Shown here piece by piece: positions 35,243 to 43,084 of a stretch of DNA of 64,000 nucleotides; positions within the stretch are counted from its first letter, which is position 1; every line of letters starts with the position of its first letter. The position numbers and the translations under genes are program-made. The DNA is from Subsaximicrobium wynnwilliamsii (GTDB lineage Bacteria; Bacteroidota; Bacteroidia; Flavobacteriales; Flavobacteriaceae): the NCBI RefSeq assembly GCF_007997225.1, contig NZ_VORM01000022.1, positions 1 to 64,000 on the forward strand, given 5' to 3'. Below the pieces are notes generated by a model. The model had not been told where the DNA came from. It did no database searches and was given only the letters and a program-made list of their open reading frames with translations.

Positions 35243-36067
35243 TTATTTTTGGTATACGCGAACATAATCCACCAGCATTGTTTGTGGAAAATTGGTTTCA
35301 TCATTTGGATTGCCTACATAACTGCCACCTATAGCCAGGTTGAGAAGCATATAGAATGGACGGTCGTTAAAAACCCATTCGCCATCAACATCGGCTGGAG
35401 TTATTTGATTATAAAGCTTATTGTCAACATAATAGTTAATATAATTAGGACCCCATTCGATACCAAATACGTGAAAATCAGTATCAAACCTAGCGCCATC
35501 AAGTATAAACGATTTTGATACCGCATTACCCGCTGAATATCCTGGACCGTGAACACTACCCGTGATTATGGTTGGCTCTTGGCCACGGTTTTCCATGATA
35601 TCGATCTCACCAATTTGAGGCCAAACATCAACGCCATCATTATCGTCGCCCAACATCCAGAATGCCGGCCACATACCTCTGCCATAAGGCAAGCGCATGC
35701 GGGCTTCAAAGCGACCGTATTTTTGATCGAATTTACCCTTGGTTACCAAACGGGCCGAAGTGTAATTTGAACCCTGAAAATCCTCTTGCCTTGCAGTGAT
35801 TAAAAGGAAGCCGTTTTCTACTTTTACATTTTCGGTTCTATCTGTATAATACTGTAATTCATTATTACCCCATCTATCCAGACCTTGATCTGAGCCATCA
35901 CCAATATCAAAACCCCAAAGGTTTGGATCTGGTGCGCCATCAATATCAAAATTATCCTCGATGATCAACGTATCAAAGGTGGTCACTGTTTGGGTATCAT
36001 CTGAAGAACAATTGGACAAAAGACCTATGGAAATGATCGCAATGCATCCTGTAAAAATTGATTTCAT
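35243..36067 (-). CDS. GH16 family laminarinase-type lipoprotein
   Basis: The product has 274 residues from the ATG at 36067, which gives a clean signal peptide with lipobox at C20 (IGLLSNCSSDD). Upstream in-frame ATGs would add a charged extension. It is a single GH16 domain: LDRWGNNELQYYTDRTENV, RMRLPYGRGMWPAFWMLG, and the catalytic GEIDIMEN with E154, D156 and E159. The extra M in the ExDxxE loop fits the laminarinase/beta-1,3-glucanase group. It should cut beta-1,3-glucan at the cell surface or in the periplasm. It is 65 bp from the neighbouring binding protein. Confidence 0.93.
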   Translation of the reverse strand: MKSIFTGCIAIISIGLLSNCSSDDTQTVTTFDTLIIEDNFDIDGAPDPNLWGFDIGDGSDQGLDRWGNNELQYYTDRTENVKVENGFLLITARQEDFQGSNYTSARLVTKGKFDQKYGRFEARMRLPYGRGMWPAFWMLGDDNDGVDVWPQIGEIDIMENRGQEPTIITGSVHGPGYSAGNAVSKSFILDGARFDTDFHVFGIEWGPNYINYYVDNKLYNQITPADVDGEWVFNDRPFYMLLNLAIGGSYVGNPNDETNFPQTMLVDYVRVYQK

Positions 36068-36132
36068 TTTTGATTTATATAAATGATTATGTTTCATAGT
36101 TACTTTTATTTCAGACATATATCATGGTTTCT

Positions 36133-37539
36133 TTATTCTGTATAGAAGTAGATGTTATCCAAAATGAAATTAGGGCCACCGGTTATAATTATTGCTCCTA
36201 AATTATTTTTTTGATTCGCAATACCACCAGCTAGCGGTATCTCAAAAGACGTCCATTGACCAACACTTAAATTGGTCAAATCTGTTCTGTAATCTTTATC
36301 ATCACCATCTGGAAAACCTGTAAATTGATTGGTTTCTATCTCTTGATTGGCACCAATATCCCTAATTTGAATTCCTACCTCAGTTCCTGCTTCTTGAACG
36401 TAAACATCGATATGCATAAAAGTCAATGCAGATGCATCAACCGTATCATTGAAAATTATTCCCGTAAAATTATTGTTAGCATATGATAAAAAAGAATCGC
36501 CTGCACCACCTACTAAAGCTGTCTCTGTTGTAGAACCGCCAAATCCAGGTGCAAAATCAATTTCAGTAGCATTGGTATAAGCATCGCTAAATATAGATTT
36601 TACGTTTGCTTGCGGTAAAGTGGGAGCCGGAGCAGATTGGAGACCTCCTGTAGCATTAATTTGTATAGAACCTCTCGCTTCCACGCCATCAATAATAGCC
36701 GTTATTAATGCGGTTCCTTCTCCTATCACAGAAATAACACCTAATTCATCTACGATAGCAACTCCTGTATCTGAAGAACTAAAAGTGAAATATGACGGTG
36801 CTGTTGTAACCGTTTGATTGATTCCTGAAGCCAAATTATAAGTTTGTGTAAGACCGCTAATTATTATCGAAGAGTCCGTAAAGCTTTGTTGGGTTAAATC
36901 TTGTCCTGAAAATATTGCGGGATCTGACTGAGCAATCGTTCCTAAATTTTCAAACCTCACCTCATCAAACCATAAGGTGTATCCGCCTTCATCGCCATCA
37001 AAGGATGCACCCTCTGCCAGCCAAAACAAGCCAGCTTCACCAATAAGCTTAGACGCATCTGGGATAGGAATCACGTATTTTTTCCAATTAGTACTTATTT
37101 CTAGTCCGCTTAAGGTCGTTAGATATTTATTATTTATATCTCCGTCAATACCAAATCCTACATCATTCAACGTTGCAGCTTGTGATGCCTTAGCATAAAA
37201 TGTAAGTGCATCATAGCCCGTGAGGTTTCTTTTAACGGTTGTATTGAAGGTGGCACCCACAAAACCATTACCAAACGAAGGGACGTCAAATCGCATGGCA
37301 GCGTTTCCCTCAAAAACCTCATCGGTAACCACACTAAACGCTTCGGGATCTGCCCCTTCCCCTACAAAAGGAAAGTAGTCTAAGCCAGCAGAGAATGCGT
37401 CGGTAAATACGTCGCCATTAGCCGGGAATTCAGCAAAGACAGCCTCATCGCTTAGCTCCCTTTCACAACTGGTTATTGCAAAAAATAGCAATAATACTGC
37501 CCAATGATTTTTTGAGAACACGTTATTTATTTTAGTCAT
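36133..37539 (-). CDS. Glycan-binding lipoprotein with a BIG2-like domain
   Basis: The product has 468 residues. The lipobox ends at C25 (FAITSCEREL). A beta-sandwich domain (about 30-195) is followed by a bacterial Ig-like group 2 domain at about 205-295 (FTFSSSDTGVAIVDELGVIS). A C-terminal beta-sandwich then spans 305-468 (VKSIFSDAYTNATEIDF to FILDNIYFYTE). This last domain resembles the middle domain of the lipoprotein at 43085-45178 (ISMFSNAYEQDVNVSSW to FFIDNVYFYR). There is no catalytic motif. It is 10 bp after the barrel-fusion gene stop, so the two are co-expressed. The predicted role is surface binding of beta-glucan. Confidence 0.78.
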   Translation of the reverse strand: MTKINNVFSKNHWAVLLLFFAITSCERELSDEAVFAEFPANGDVFTDAFSAGLDYFPFVGEGADPEAFSVVTDEVFEGNAAMRFDVPSFGNGFVGATFNTTVKRNLTGYDALTFYAKASQAATLNDVGFGIDGDINNKYLTTLSGLEISTNWKKYVIPIPDASKLIGEAGLFWLAEGASFDGDEGGYTLWFDEVRFENLGTIAQSDPAIFSGQDLTQQSFTDSSIIISGLTQTYNLASGINQTVTTAPSYFTFSSSDTGVAIVDELGVISVIGEGTALITAIIDGVEARGSIQINATGGLQSAPAPTLPQANVKSIFSDAYTNATEIDFAPGFGGSTTETALVGGAGDSFLSYANNNFTGIIFNDTVDASALTFMHIDVYVQEAGTEVGIQIRDIGANQEIETNQFTGFPDGDDKDYRTDLTNLSVGQWTSFEIPLAGGIANQKNNLGAIIITGGPNFILDNIYFYTE

Positions 37540-37549
37540 GGCTTTTTAT

Positions 37550-40500
37550 TTATTTTCCAATATTGATATGCACATAGGTTCTAATTTCCCACTCATCGCC
37601 ATTTGGGAAGCCAACCGGACTTAATGGTGGAACGCCAAATTCTGGTGCCAGAGTTGGAGAGTATCGTGGCGAAAATTCATTCAATGAACGCCAAGTCCCT
37701 CTTAAACCAATCGTTGTACTGGGCAAAACAAACCAATCTGGCTTTCCTAAGGATGTGGAAAAATCAAACATAAGTTGTAGTGGGAAGGTTAAGTTGAAAT
37801 CACGATGATAATCAAAAGGTCCCCAATCATTTATTTTTACGTGTGTTTCCACTTTCATTTTCTTGTATATCGCTCTTACATCTCCACCAAAGCGCCTGAT
37901 CAATCGCTGACTATCACCATTTGCCTGCCCGTTTCCGTAGTAGAAATTACCTATAATTCCTAAATCTGGGGTTAGTTTAGAGACCATTCTAGAATGTATC
38001 TCCCATAAATCTTCAGCAGGAGCAGAATTTGCAAAAGCAAAAAATGTTCGATTGGCCAGAAAACCGATTGCCCCATCTTGTGTTGTTGGAAGGTGACGGA
38101 AAACAAAGCCTAAATTCATTGCGAACTCTGCGTCTTCAGCACGATCATTATCCCATTGGTACATCCAAGTCCCTGGCGTGGGATCGAAAGTAAAAAGAAT
38201 CTCACCTGCTGTTGTTTCTCTATTACCACCTCTTACAGCAAAGGGGTCATCAATCACATTTCTCAGTCTCCCCGGAGCATTGACCCCATTAGGCATTGGA
38301 TCAACAAGCGGAGCTTGCCACATAAAGTTTGGGGCAATTTGAAAATTGGAGAATGAATAGGTAAATCCCGTTAAGAAATTATTTAGGTTTCCGCTTCCAG
38401 AATCTTTCAATCTCCAACCTGTAAATGTTTGGGTAGCATCTGCACCTCCGTTCGCAACTAAGCCCATAATGGCACCCTGGGCGTACCAATTAAATTTTCC
38501 TCCCTCGTAAGTTATTTTTGCTTTGCCTCCCCAGTTATCATTACTTTCAACCTTATCAACGTACACAACGCCATCCTTGACGTTTTGAAAAGAACTTCCA
38601 TTTAATGGTTTACCACTCCAAATACCTCCTAGGGTTAGTCCAAATTTCCCAATCTCTCGCTCTACAGCAATTGTAGCTCTCTCTGTTGGATATGCTGGAA
38701 TTATACCACTTCGTACTTGATTTTGGTCTAAAATACGACGACCATTGGCATCAATTTGTAATTGAGTCTCAACATCTCTGTTATAAATCCCAGTAAGGGC
38801 ATAATTACCCAATTTTTTCTGATATTTAAATAACATGGTTGGATTGGCTCCCCACCATAATTGGGGGCCAAATGCTGCTTTCAATCCTTTTGCAGCTCCT
38901 TTTCCATCAATCTCCAAACCAAGGATTTCTCCACCATAAATATCTAAATTAGGACCATAGTTCGCTTCAGGATATAAGCCGAAAAAGTCGCCTTCATAGC
39001 CCCAATGGTAATGACCTGTTCTATAAAACCCTCTTAAATCGAAATCTTTGGCGTTCCATTCAAATTCCGCTTGGTAAACATTTATCTTATTGATATCTCC
39101 CAAGATGACATCGCCATCATCTGAATTAACTGTTAATGGTCTAGACCTATTCTCATAAAAAATTTCATCTATGGGATTTTGGGCTACATTACCAACAACG
39201 TTAAAATTGACCTCAGCTCTAACATTTGGCGCAGGATTTCCCTCCACACCAATGAAATAAGATTGCATGTTATCAAAGCCCAATTGATTTGGGAATACAT
39301 TACCGTCTGGTTCTGGATTCTCTGGGGTTGTGATAAGACTACCACCCGTACTAAACGTAGTGAATCGCGCTGTTAATTGACTAAGTCTAATTTTTTGATC
39401 ATTTCCCCCAAGTGCAGCCTTGTCACCTCTTGCCTTTAAAACGGCATCCATCAATTGGATATTATTGAAATAATTGGTAACGAAATCGCCGGTCATGTTT
39501 TCATCATAAGGGTTTAGCTTATGTGCTTCTTTCAATGCATAATAAGCCGCTCTCGGATACAATTCGTACAAACCACGTTCGTTGGTTGGCCCTTTGGCGC
39601 AGATACCAAACCATTCCTCATTCATATTATTCTGACCAGGAGCTAAATCTATATCATATCCGCCATTGGTCCATGACGCATTATTATCATGTACATCTGC
39701 ATTTTCCCTATCATCAAATCCATATTTCCACCAACCGTCACTAAATTGAAATGTAAAGCCCCCAATAGATATACCCGTTTTTCCTAGTCCAGCCGCATGT
39801 TGGTAGATCTCTTTCCAATTTTCAACCATGTAATAGGCTTGCGCTTTTTGATCTTCCCTGTTTTCTTTTGCATTAAAAGCATCTGCCCCAAACTCGGTAA
39901 ACAATAGCGGCATATCCAGTTTTTCTTTAACAACATCAAACATGTCTGTAAATGACGCACCTCTATAGGTATTGGTTCCGTAAATATCGACGTCTTCACA
40001 CTCTTCTGCCACGATGTCTATAAAAAGCACATCACCATTACAGATCGCCACGGGGTGTGAAGTATCAATAGATTTCATTGCTTTTGCCGCGTCATTCATT
40101 AATTTATACATGGGACGACCTCGTTTCTCACCGATGAAATTCTTTTCTTCCTCATCGTCGGGAAAGTCTTCAGTTTCTGCCCCCTGCCAAAAAAGACCAT
40201 AGTTATTTTCATTACCTAAGAGGTAAAGTAAAAGCCCAGGTGTATCTTTATAGTCGTTAACCAAATTGGTCACTTCATCCATCAAATGCTCTTGAGTTGC
40301 CTTATCATCATAAATAGTGACGGGCGTCCAAACGCCATCTAAAGTGAGACCATACCTACCGAAGGAATGATTTAACATGGTATAGATGCCGTAATTCTTG
40401 TAGATGTATTCAATCCATCTTGCTGGAACACCTGTATATTGTCTAATCACGTTTACGCCCATGTTTTTAAGCAAAGACATCTCAGAATCCAGCCCAGCTT

Positions 40501-40726
40501 TTATAATTTCATCAGATTTTTTCCAGAAATTAGCGTCAACCGTATTGGTTCCAATTGGAATGTAATCCCAGTTCATACCATTAATTATAAATTCCTCTCC
40601 ATTGACAACGAGTATCATCCCATCTTGGTCATTGCTAACACAAACCATATCGGCTTGGGCGAAAACTGTTGCCGAAAACAAGAAGATCATGAGTATGAGG
40701 CCTTGCTTTTTAATTGTCTTATTCAT
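37550..40726 (-). CDS. Clan GH-A glycosidase fused to a predicted outer-membrane beta-barrel
   Basis: The product has 1058 residues. A signal peptide (1-24, ending SATVFAQA) precedes a TIM-barrel glycosidase at about 35-410: EEFIINGMNWDYIPIG, NMGVNVIRQYTGVPARW, acid/base E173 in LLGNENN, nucleophile E278 in LLFTEFGAD. It resembles the catalytic part of GH2/GH5-type enzymes but lacks GH2 sandwich domains. Residues about 445-1058 switch to alternating amphipathic, aromatic-rich strands separated by turns (for example KFNWYAQGAIMGLV, FQIAPNFMWQAPLVDPMP, RRFGGDVRAIYKKMKVET), the pattern of an outer-membrane porin-like barrel. It is first in the downstream operon. Glucan specificity is inferred from context. 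The barrel assignment is by eye. Confidence 0.75.
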   Translation of the reverse strand: MNKTIKKQGLILMIFLFSATVFAQADMVCVSNDQDGMILVVNGEEFIINGMNWDYIPIGTNTVDANFWKKSDEIIKAGLDSEMSLLKNMGVNVIRQYTGVPARWIEYIYKNYGIYTMLNHSFGRYGLTLDGVWTPVTIYDDKATQEHLMDEVTNLVNDYKDTPGLLLYLLGNENNYGLFWQGAETEDFPDDEEEKNFIGEKRGRPMYKLMNDAAKAMKSIDTSHPVAICNGDVLFIDIVAEECEDVDIYGTNTYRGASFTDMFDVVKEKLDMPLLFTEFGADAFNAKENREDQKAQAYYMVENWKEIYQHAAGLGKTGISIGGFTFQFSDGWWKYGFDDRENADVHDNNASWTNGGYDIDLAPGQNNMNEEWFGICAKGPTNERGLYELYPRAAYYALKEAHKLNPYDENMTGDFVTNYFNNIQLMDAVLKARGDKAALGGNDQKIRLSQLTARFTTFSTGGSLITTPENPEPDGNVFPNQLGFDNMQSYFIGVEGNPAPNVRAEVNFNVVGNVAQNPIDEIFYENRSRPLTVNSDDGDVILGDINKINVYQAEFEWNAKDFDLRGFYRTGHYHWGYEGDFFGLYPEANYGPNLDIYGGEILGLEIDGKGAAKGLKAAFGPQLWWGANPTMLFKYQKKLGNYALTGIYNRDVETQLQIDANGRRILDQNQVRSGIIPAYPTERATIAVEREIGKFGLTLGGIWSGKPLNGSSFQNVKDGVVYVDKVESNDNWGGKAKITYEGGKFNWYAQGAIMGLVANGGADATQTFTGWRLKDSGSGNLNNFLTGFTYSFSNFQIAPNFMWQAPLVDPMPNGVNAPGRLRNVIDDPFAVRGGNRETTAGEILFTFDPTPGTWMYQWDNDRAEDAEFAMNLGFVFRHLPTTQDGAIGFLANRTFFAFANSAPAEDLWEIHSRMVSKLTPDLGIIGNFYYGNGQANGDSQRLIRRFGGDVRAIYKKMKVETHVKINDWGPFDYHRDFNLTFPLQLMFDFSTSLGKPDWFVLPSTTIGLRGTWRSLNEFSPRYSPTLAPEFGVPPLSPVGFPNGDEWEIRTYVHINIGK

Positions 40727-40973
40727 TCAAAGAAAAGTTAAAATGTTAATTTGTTGGTGGACTGATAAACACTCCTTTTTATGACTTGAATCCAATCCCT
40801 ATTAAATAATTGACCTAGTCAACTTAAAGTAGGTATGCCATCAGGGGATATTAACTTAATGTTAAGTTGTGTTAATATAGCAAATTACACCCAAACAATA
40901 AATACACAACACAAAAAAGGACTTGATAATTTACGAAATAATCAATAAACAGTCCTCTTTCTTAGCATTATGA

Positions 40974-40981
40974 CAAATCTA
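40974..40981 (-). promoter_or_regulatory. Candidate Bacteroidota -7 promoter element
   Basis: On the minus strand TAGATTTG matches the Bacteroidota consensus TAnnTTTG. It lies about 250 bp upstream of the barrel-fusion start and 43 bp downstream of the conserved element at 41024-41042, a spacing compatible with activator-dependent initiation. A convincing -33 TTG partner was not identified. Confidence 0.4.
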
Positions 40982-41023
40982 TAATTAACACGATGCGCTT
41001 ATAATTGATTGAAAAAAAACAAA

Positions 41024-41042
41024 TGTATGGGTTTTGAATAGG
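41024..41042 (-). promoter_or_regulatory. Conserved element, copy A (candidate regulator-binding site)
   Basis: TGTATGGGTTTTGAATAGG (plus-strand reading) matches the sequence at 49896-49914 at 18 of 19 positions, and the next three bases (TAA) also match. It contains two TGTATGG/TGAATAGG half-sites 11 bp apart, about one helical turn. The adjoining regulator remnant is far more diverged than this element, which suggests selection on it. It is probably a binding site of the Y_Y_Y/LuxR-type regulator serving the downstream operon. Confidence 0.5.
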
Positions 41043-41045
41043 TAA

Positions 41046-41330
41046 GAATAGTCGCTATATGGTCGCTCAATATCTAAAATGCAATTCGTGAGACTGGGCT
41101 CATGAGATATATTCATTTGTTTTTCCGCAATCGATAGCGGCTGACCTGCACACTGCGCGGGATACGTGCAATATTGGCGCAATTTCTCTTGTTCTCTAAG
41201 TTTATCTCAAATAGGCACATGGCTTTAAATCGTTGGGTAAAAGTATAGGCTGTATGGATTTTATCTTCTTCAACTTCTCTTTAATACTATTCAAAAGTTC
41301 TTTGTTCTTGTCAAGCGCGGCCAAAGACCA
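41046..41330 (-). pseudogene. Decayed C-terminus of a second Y_Y_Y/LuxR-type regulator
   Basis: This minus-strand stretch aligns by eye with the last about 80 codons of the regulator at 49938-52751. Recognisable pieces are CAYLR, REIAPILHVSR (intact copy: KEIAPLLNISSR), and NISHEPSLTNCILDI (intact: DLPHEASLTNYILEI), broken by stop codons and at least one frameshift. Near 41280-41320 the match jumps to a more N-terminal part of the intact gene (around 50262-50310), which implies a deletion of roughly 110 bp. The bulk of the gene is gone. It sits exactly where a regulator would precede the downstream operon. Confidence 0.8.
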
Positions 41331-41364
41331 AGTGCTTCAAACAACCTATACGTTTTCATAAATC

Positions 41365-43077
41365 TTATTGGTAAACCCTTACATAATCCACTTCCATTTG
41401 ATCTTCAGTAAAAGCAGGATCAATCACACCACCAAGCGATCCACCCATGGCTACGTTCATGATCAAAAAGAAATCGCTCTTAAACGGAAGATCTGGCGTA
41501 TTTGGTATGCTACGGAAGACTTCGTCGTCAATAAGGAATGTTATGGTTTCTGCCGTCCAATCCAAGGAATAGTTATGGAAGGTTGTAGTTGCTGTAGGCA
41601 AAGCTTTAGTTCCCGTATCGCCGGCACCAGGCGATACTGCGGGATGGTGTATGGTCGCCAAAACGGTGTTCTTATCCTGACCTGTTTGCTCTATAATATC
41701 GATCTCACCGCATCCTGGCCATGGATTGACTTCAATATCTGCGCCGAGGCTCCACAATGCTGGCCAAGTCCCTTGAGCGGCAGGTAACTTTGCACGAATC
41801 TCTACACGACCATAAGTGAACTCATATAAGTTTTGAGTTTTCAATCTTGCTGAAGTATATCCATCACCATTTGCCTTGGCAATTATTCTTAAAATACCGT
41901 TTTCTATAGTCACATTTTCAGCATCGTTGGTATAAACCTGTGCTTCACCATTCCCCCAGCCGTTACTACCTGTCCCTATATCATAGGTCCAATTGGCTGG
42001 ATCTGGCGCACCGTCTGTGTCAAATTCATCGCTCCATACCAGATCGTTGAAGGTAGATGTGAAATCTGAAGTTGCTGGTGTGGTGGTAAACATTTGATAC
42101 CAAGCCAGATCAGGATTGACATTGTCAAAAAACCTTACATAGAGATAGTTGCTATCAATTTGCAAAATTTCATAAGATGATACCCCTGTATAGTAGCCCA
42201 TAAAACCATCATTAGTAAAATTCATGACAGTTCCTCTTGGAACAGGAAATTCAGGATCAGCAACTTGGGACCAATCTGTTGATGAAGGCACAAGTGTTAC
42301 CGCACTTTCTGCCATGGTATCAAATTCAAAGCATGCATCTGCAAATTCGTCTAATTGCTGTCCAACCACAGCTCCATGTGCCCAGTTGAAAAATGTAGAT
42401 CCATTATTATTCTGATTAAAAGTAAGATTACCTGTAGCATCTAATTCAAAGGTCAAAGATAAATCACAGAAGCAGTCACTGTCTGCAGCAGCACATTTTC
42501 CGAAAGCGTCTGTAGAATCGTATTGCGGAAACCAATGTCCATTTAGGGTTCCATCATCTCCAATATCCTGAGCTAAAGTTGGCCCCACACCTAAATGACC
42601 ATTTTCATCCAGTTTAGGATACCATGTTTTACTGCTTACTTCACCACCACTCAATAGTTGCTTAGCCTCAAGATCATCAAAGGAACTAAAGACCTCTACG
42701 TCCAGGGTTGCCGATGAAGACAAGCCGCCAGCACCCAACGCGTTCACTACAACGGTGTAGGTATTCAAACCTACAACACTATAGCGATGAACCGTTTCTC
42801 CTGAAGGCACAACGCCATCTGTACCGTCCCCATATGCAAAACTATAGCCAAGCGCTTGATCGGCGGTGGCTTTAAATATTACTTGTCCGCTGCCATCACC
42901 GTTGGGATTGTCGGCATCAACGCCTACAATTTCCGTGGTAATGACAATATTGGATGGCGCCACAATTGCACCAAATGTGCTATCATCGTCTTGGCAGCCA
43001 GCGCAAAGCAATAATACTGCGAGGATGCCTACGTAATTTCTAAAATTTCCCATAATAGTTCTATTAATCTTTTTCAT
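41365..43077 (-). CDS. Multidomain GH16 lipoprotein (PKD, lipocalin-like insert, GH16)
   Basis: The product has 570 residues from the ATG at 43077. An upstream in-frame start would overlap the previous gene. The lipobox ends at C28 (VLLLCAGCQDDD). A PKD-like domain lies at about 40-128. A domain at about 145-330 shares the opening pattern (TWYPKLDENGHLGVGPTLAQ) with the repeated domains of the neighbouring binding protein. A GH16 domain fills about 340-570 with catalytic GEIDIIEQTG (E458, D460, E463) and GTWPALWSLGAD. It is a probable endo-beta-1,3-glucanase at the cell surface. It is last in the upstream susCD operon. Confidence 0.9.
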   Translation of the reverse strand: MKKINRTIMGNFRNYVGILAVLLLCAGCQDDDSTFGAIVAPSNIVITTEIVGVDADNPNGDGSGQVIFKATADQALGYSFAYGDGTDGVVPSGETVHRYSVVGLNTYTVVVNALGAGGLSSSATLDVEVFSSFDDLEAKQLLSGGEVSSKTWYPKLDENGHLGVGPTLAQDIGDDGTLNGHWFPQYDSTDAFGKCAAADSDCFCDLSLTFELDATGNLTFNQNNNGSTFFNWAHGAVVGQQLDEFADACFEFDTMAESAVTLVPSSTDWSQVADPEFPVPRGTVMNFTNDGFMGYYTGVSSYEILQIDSNYLYVRFFDNVNPDLAWYQMFTTTPATSDFTSTFNDLVWSDEFDTDGAPDPANWTYDIGTGSNGWGNGEAQVYTNDAENVTIENGILRIIAKANGDGYTSARLKTQNLYEFTYGRVEIRAKLPAAQGTWPALWSLGADIEVNPWPGCGEIDIIEQTGQDKNTVLATIHHPAVSPGAGDTGTKALPTATTTFHNYSLDWTAETITFLIDDEVFRSIPNTPDLPFKSDFFLIMNVAMGGSLGGVIDPAFTEDQMEVDYVRVYQ

Positions 43078-43084
43078 ATTTTTT

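Larger units (their letters stand above)
40727..41364. other. Intergenic region between the two beta-glucan operons
   Basis: This region holds a decayed regulator fragment (41046-41330), a conserved element (41024-41042), a candidate promoter (TAGATTTG on the minus strand at 40974-40981) and the palindrome AACTTAA-TG-TTAAGTT (40853-40868). The last two lie in the leader of the barrel-fusion gene. No intact gene is present. Confidence 0.7.

Noticed and set aside
40985-41182. 65-codon open frame as a gene
   Set aside because: Its sequence is part of the decayed regulator C-terminus, read through in one frame only.
35243-43077. The two GH16 genes as a recent duplication
   Set aside because: Their catalytic domains differ clearly in loops and length and their accessory domains differ, so they are old paralogues.
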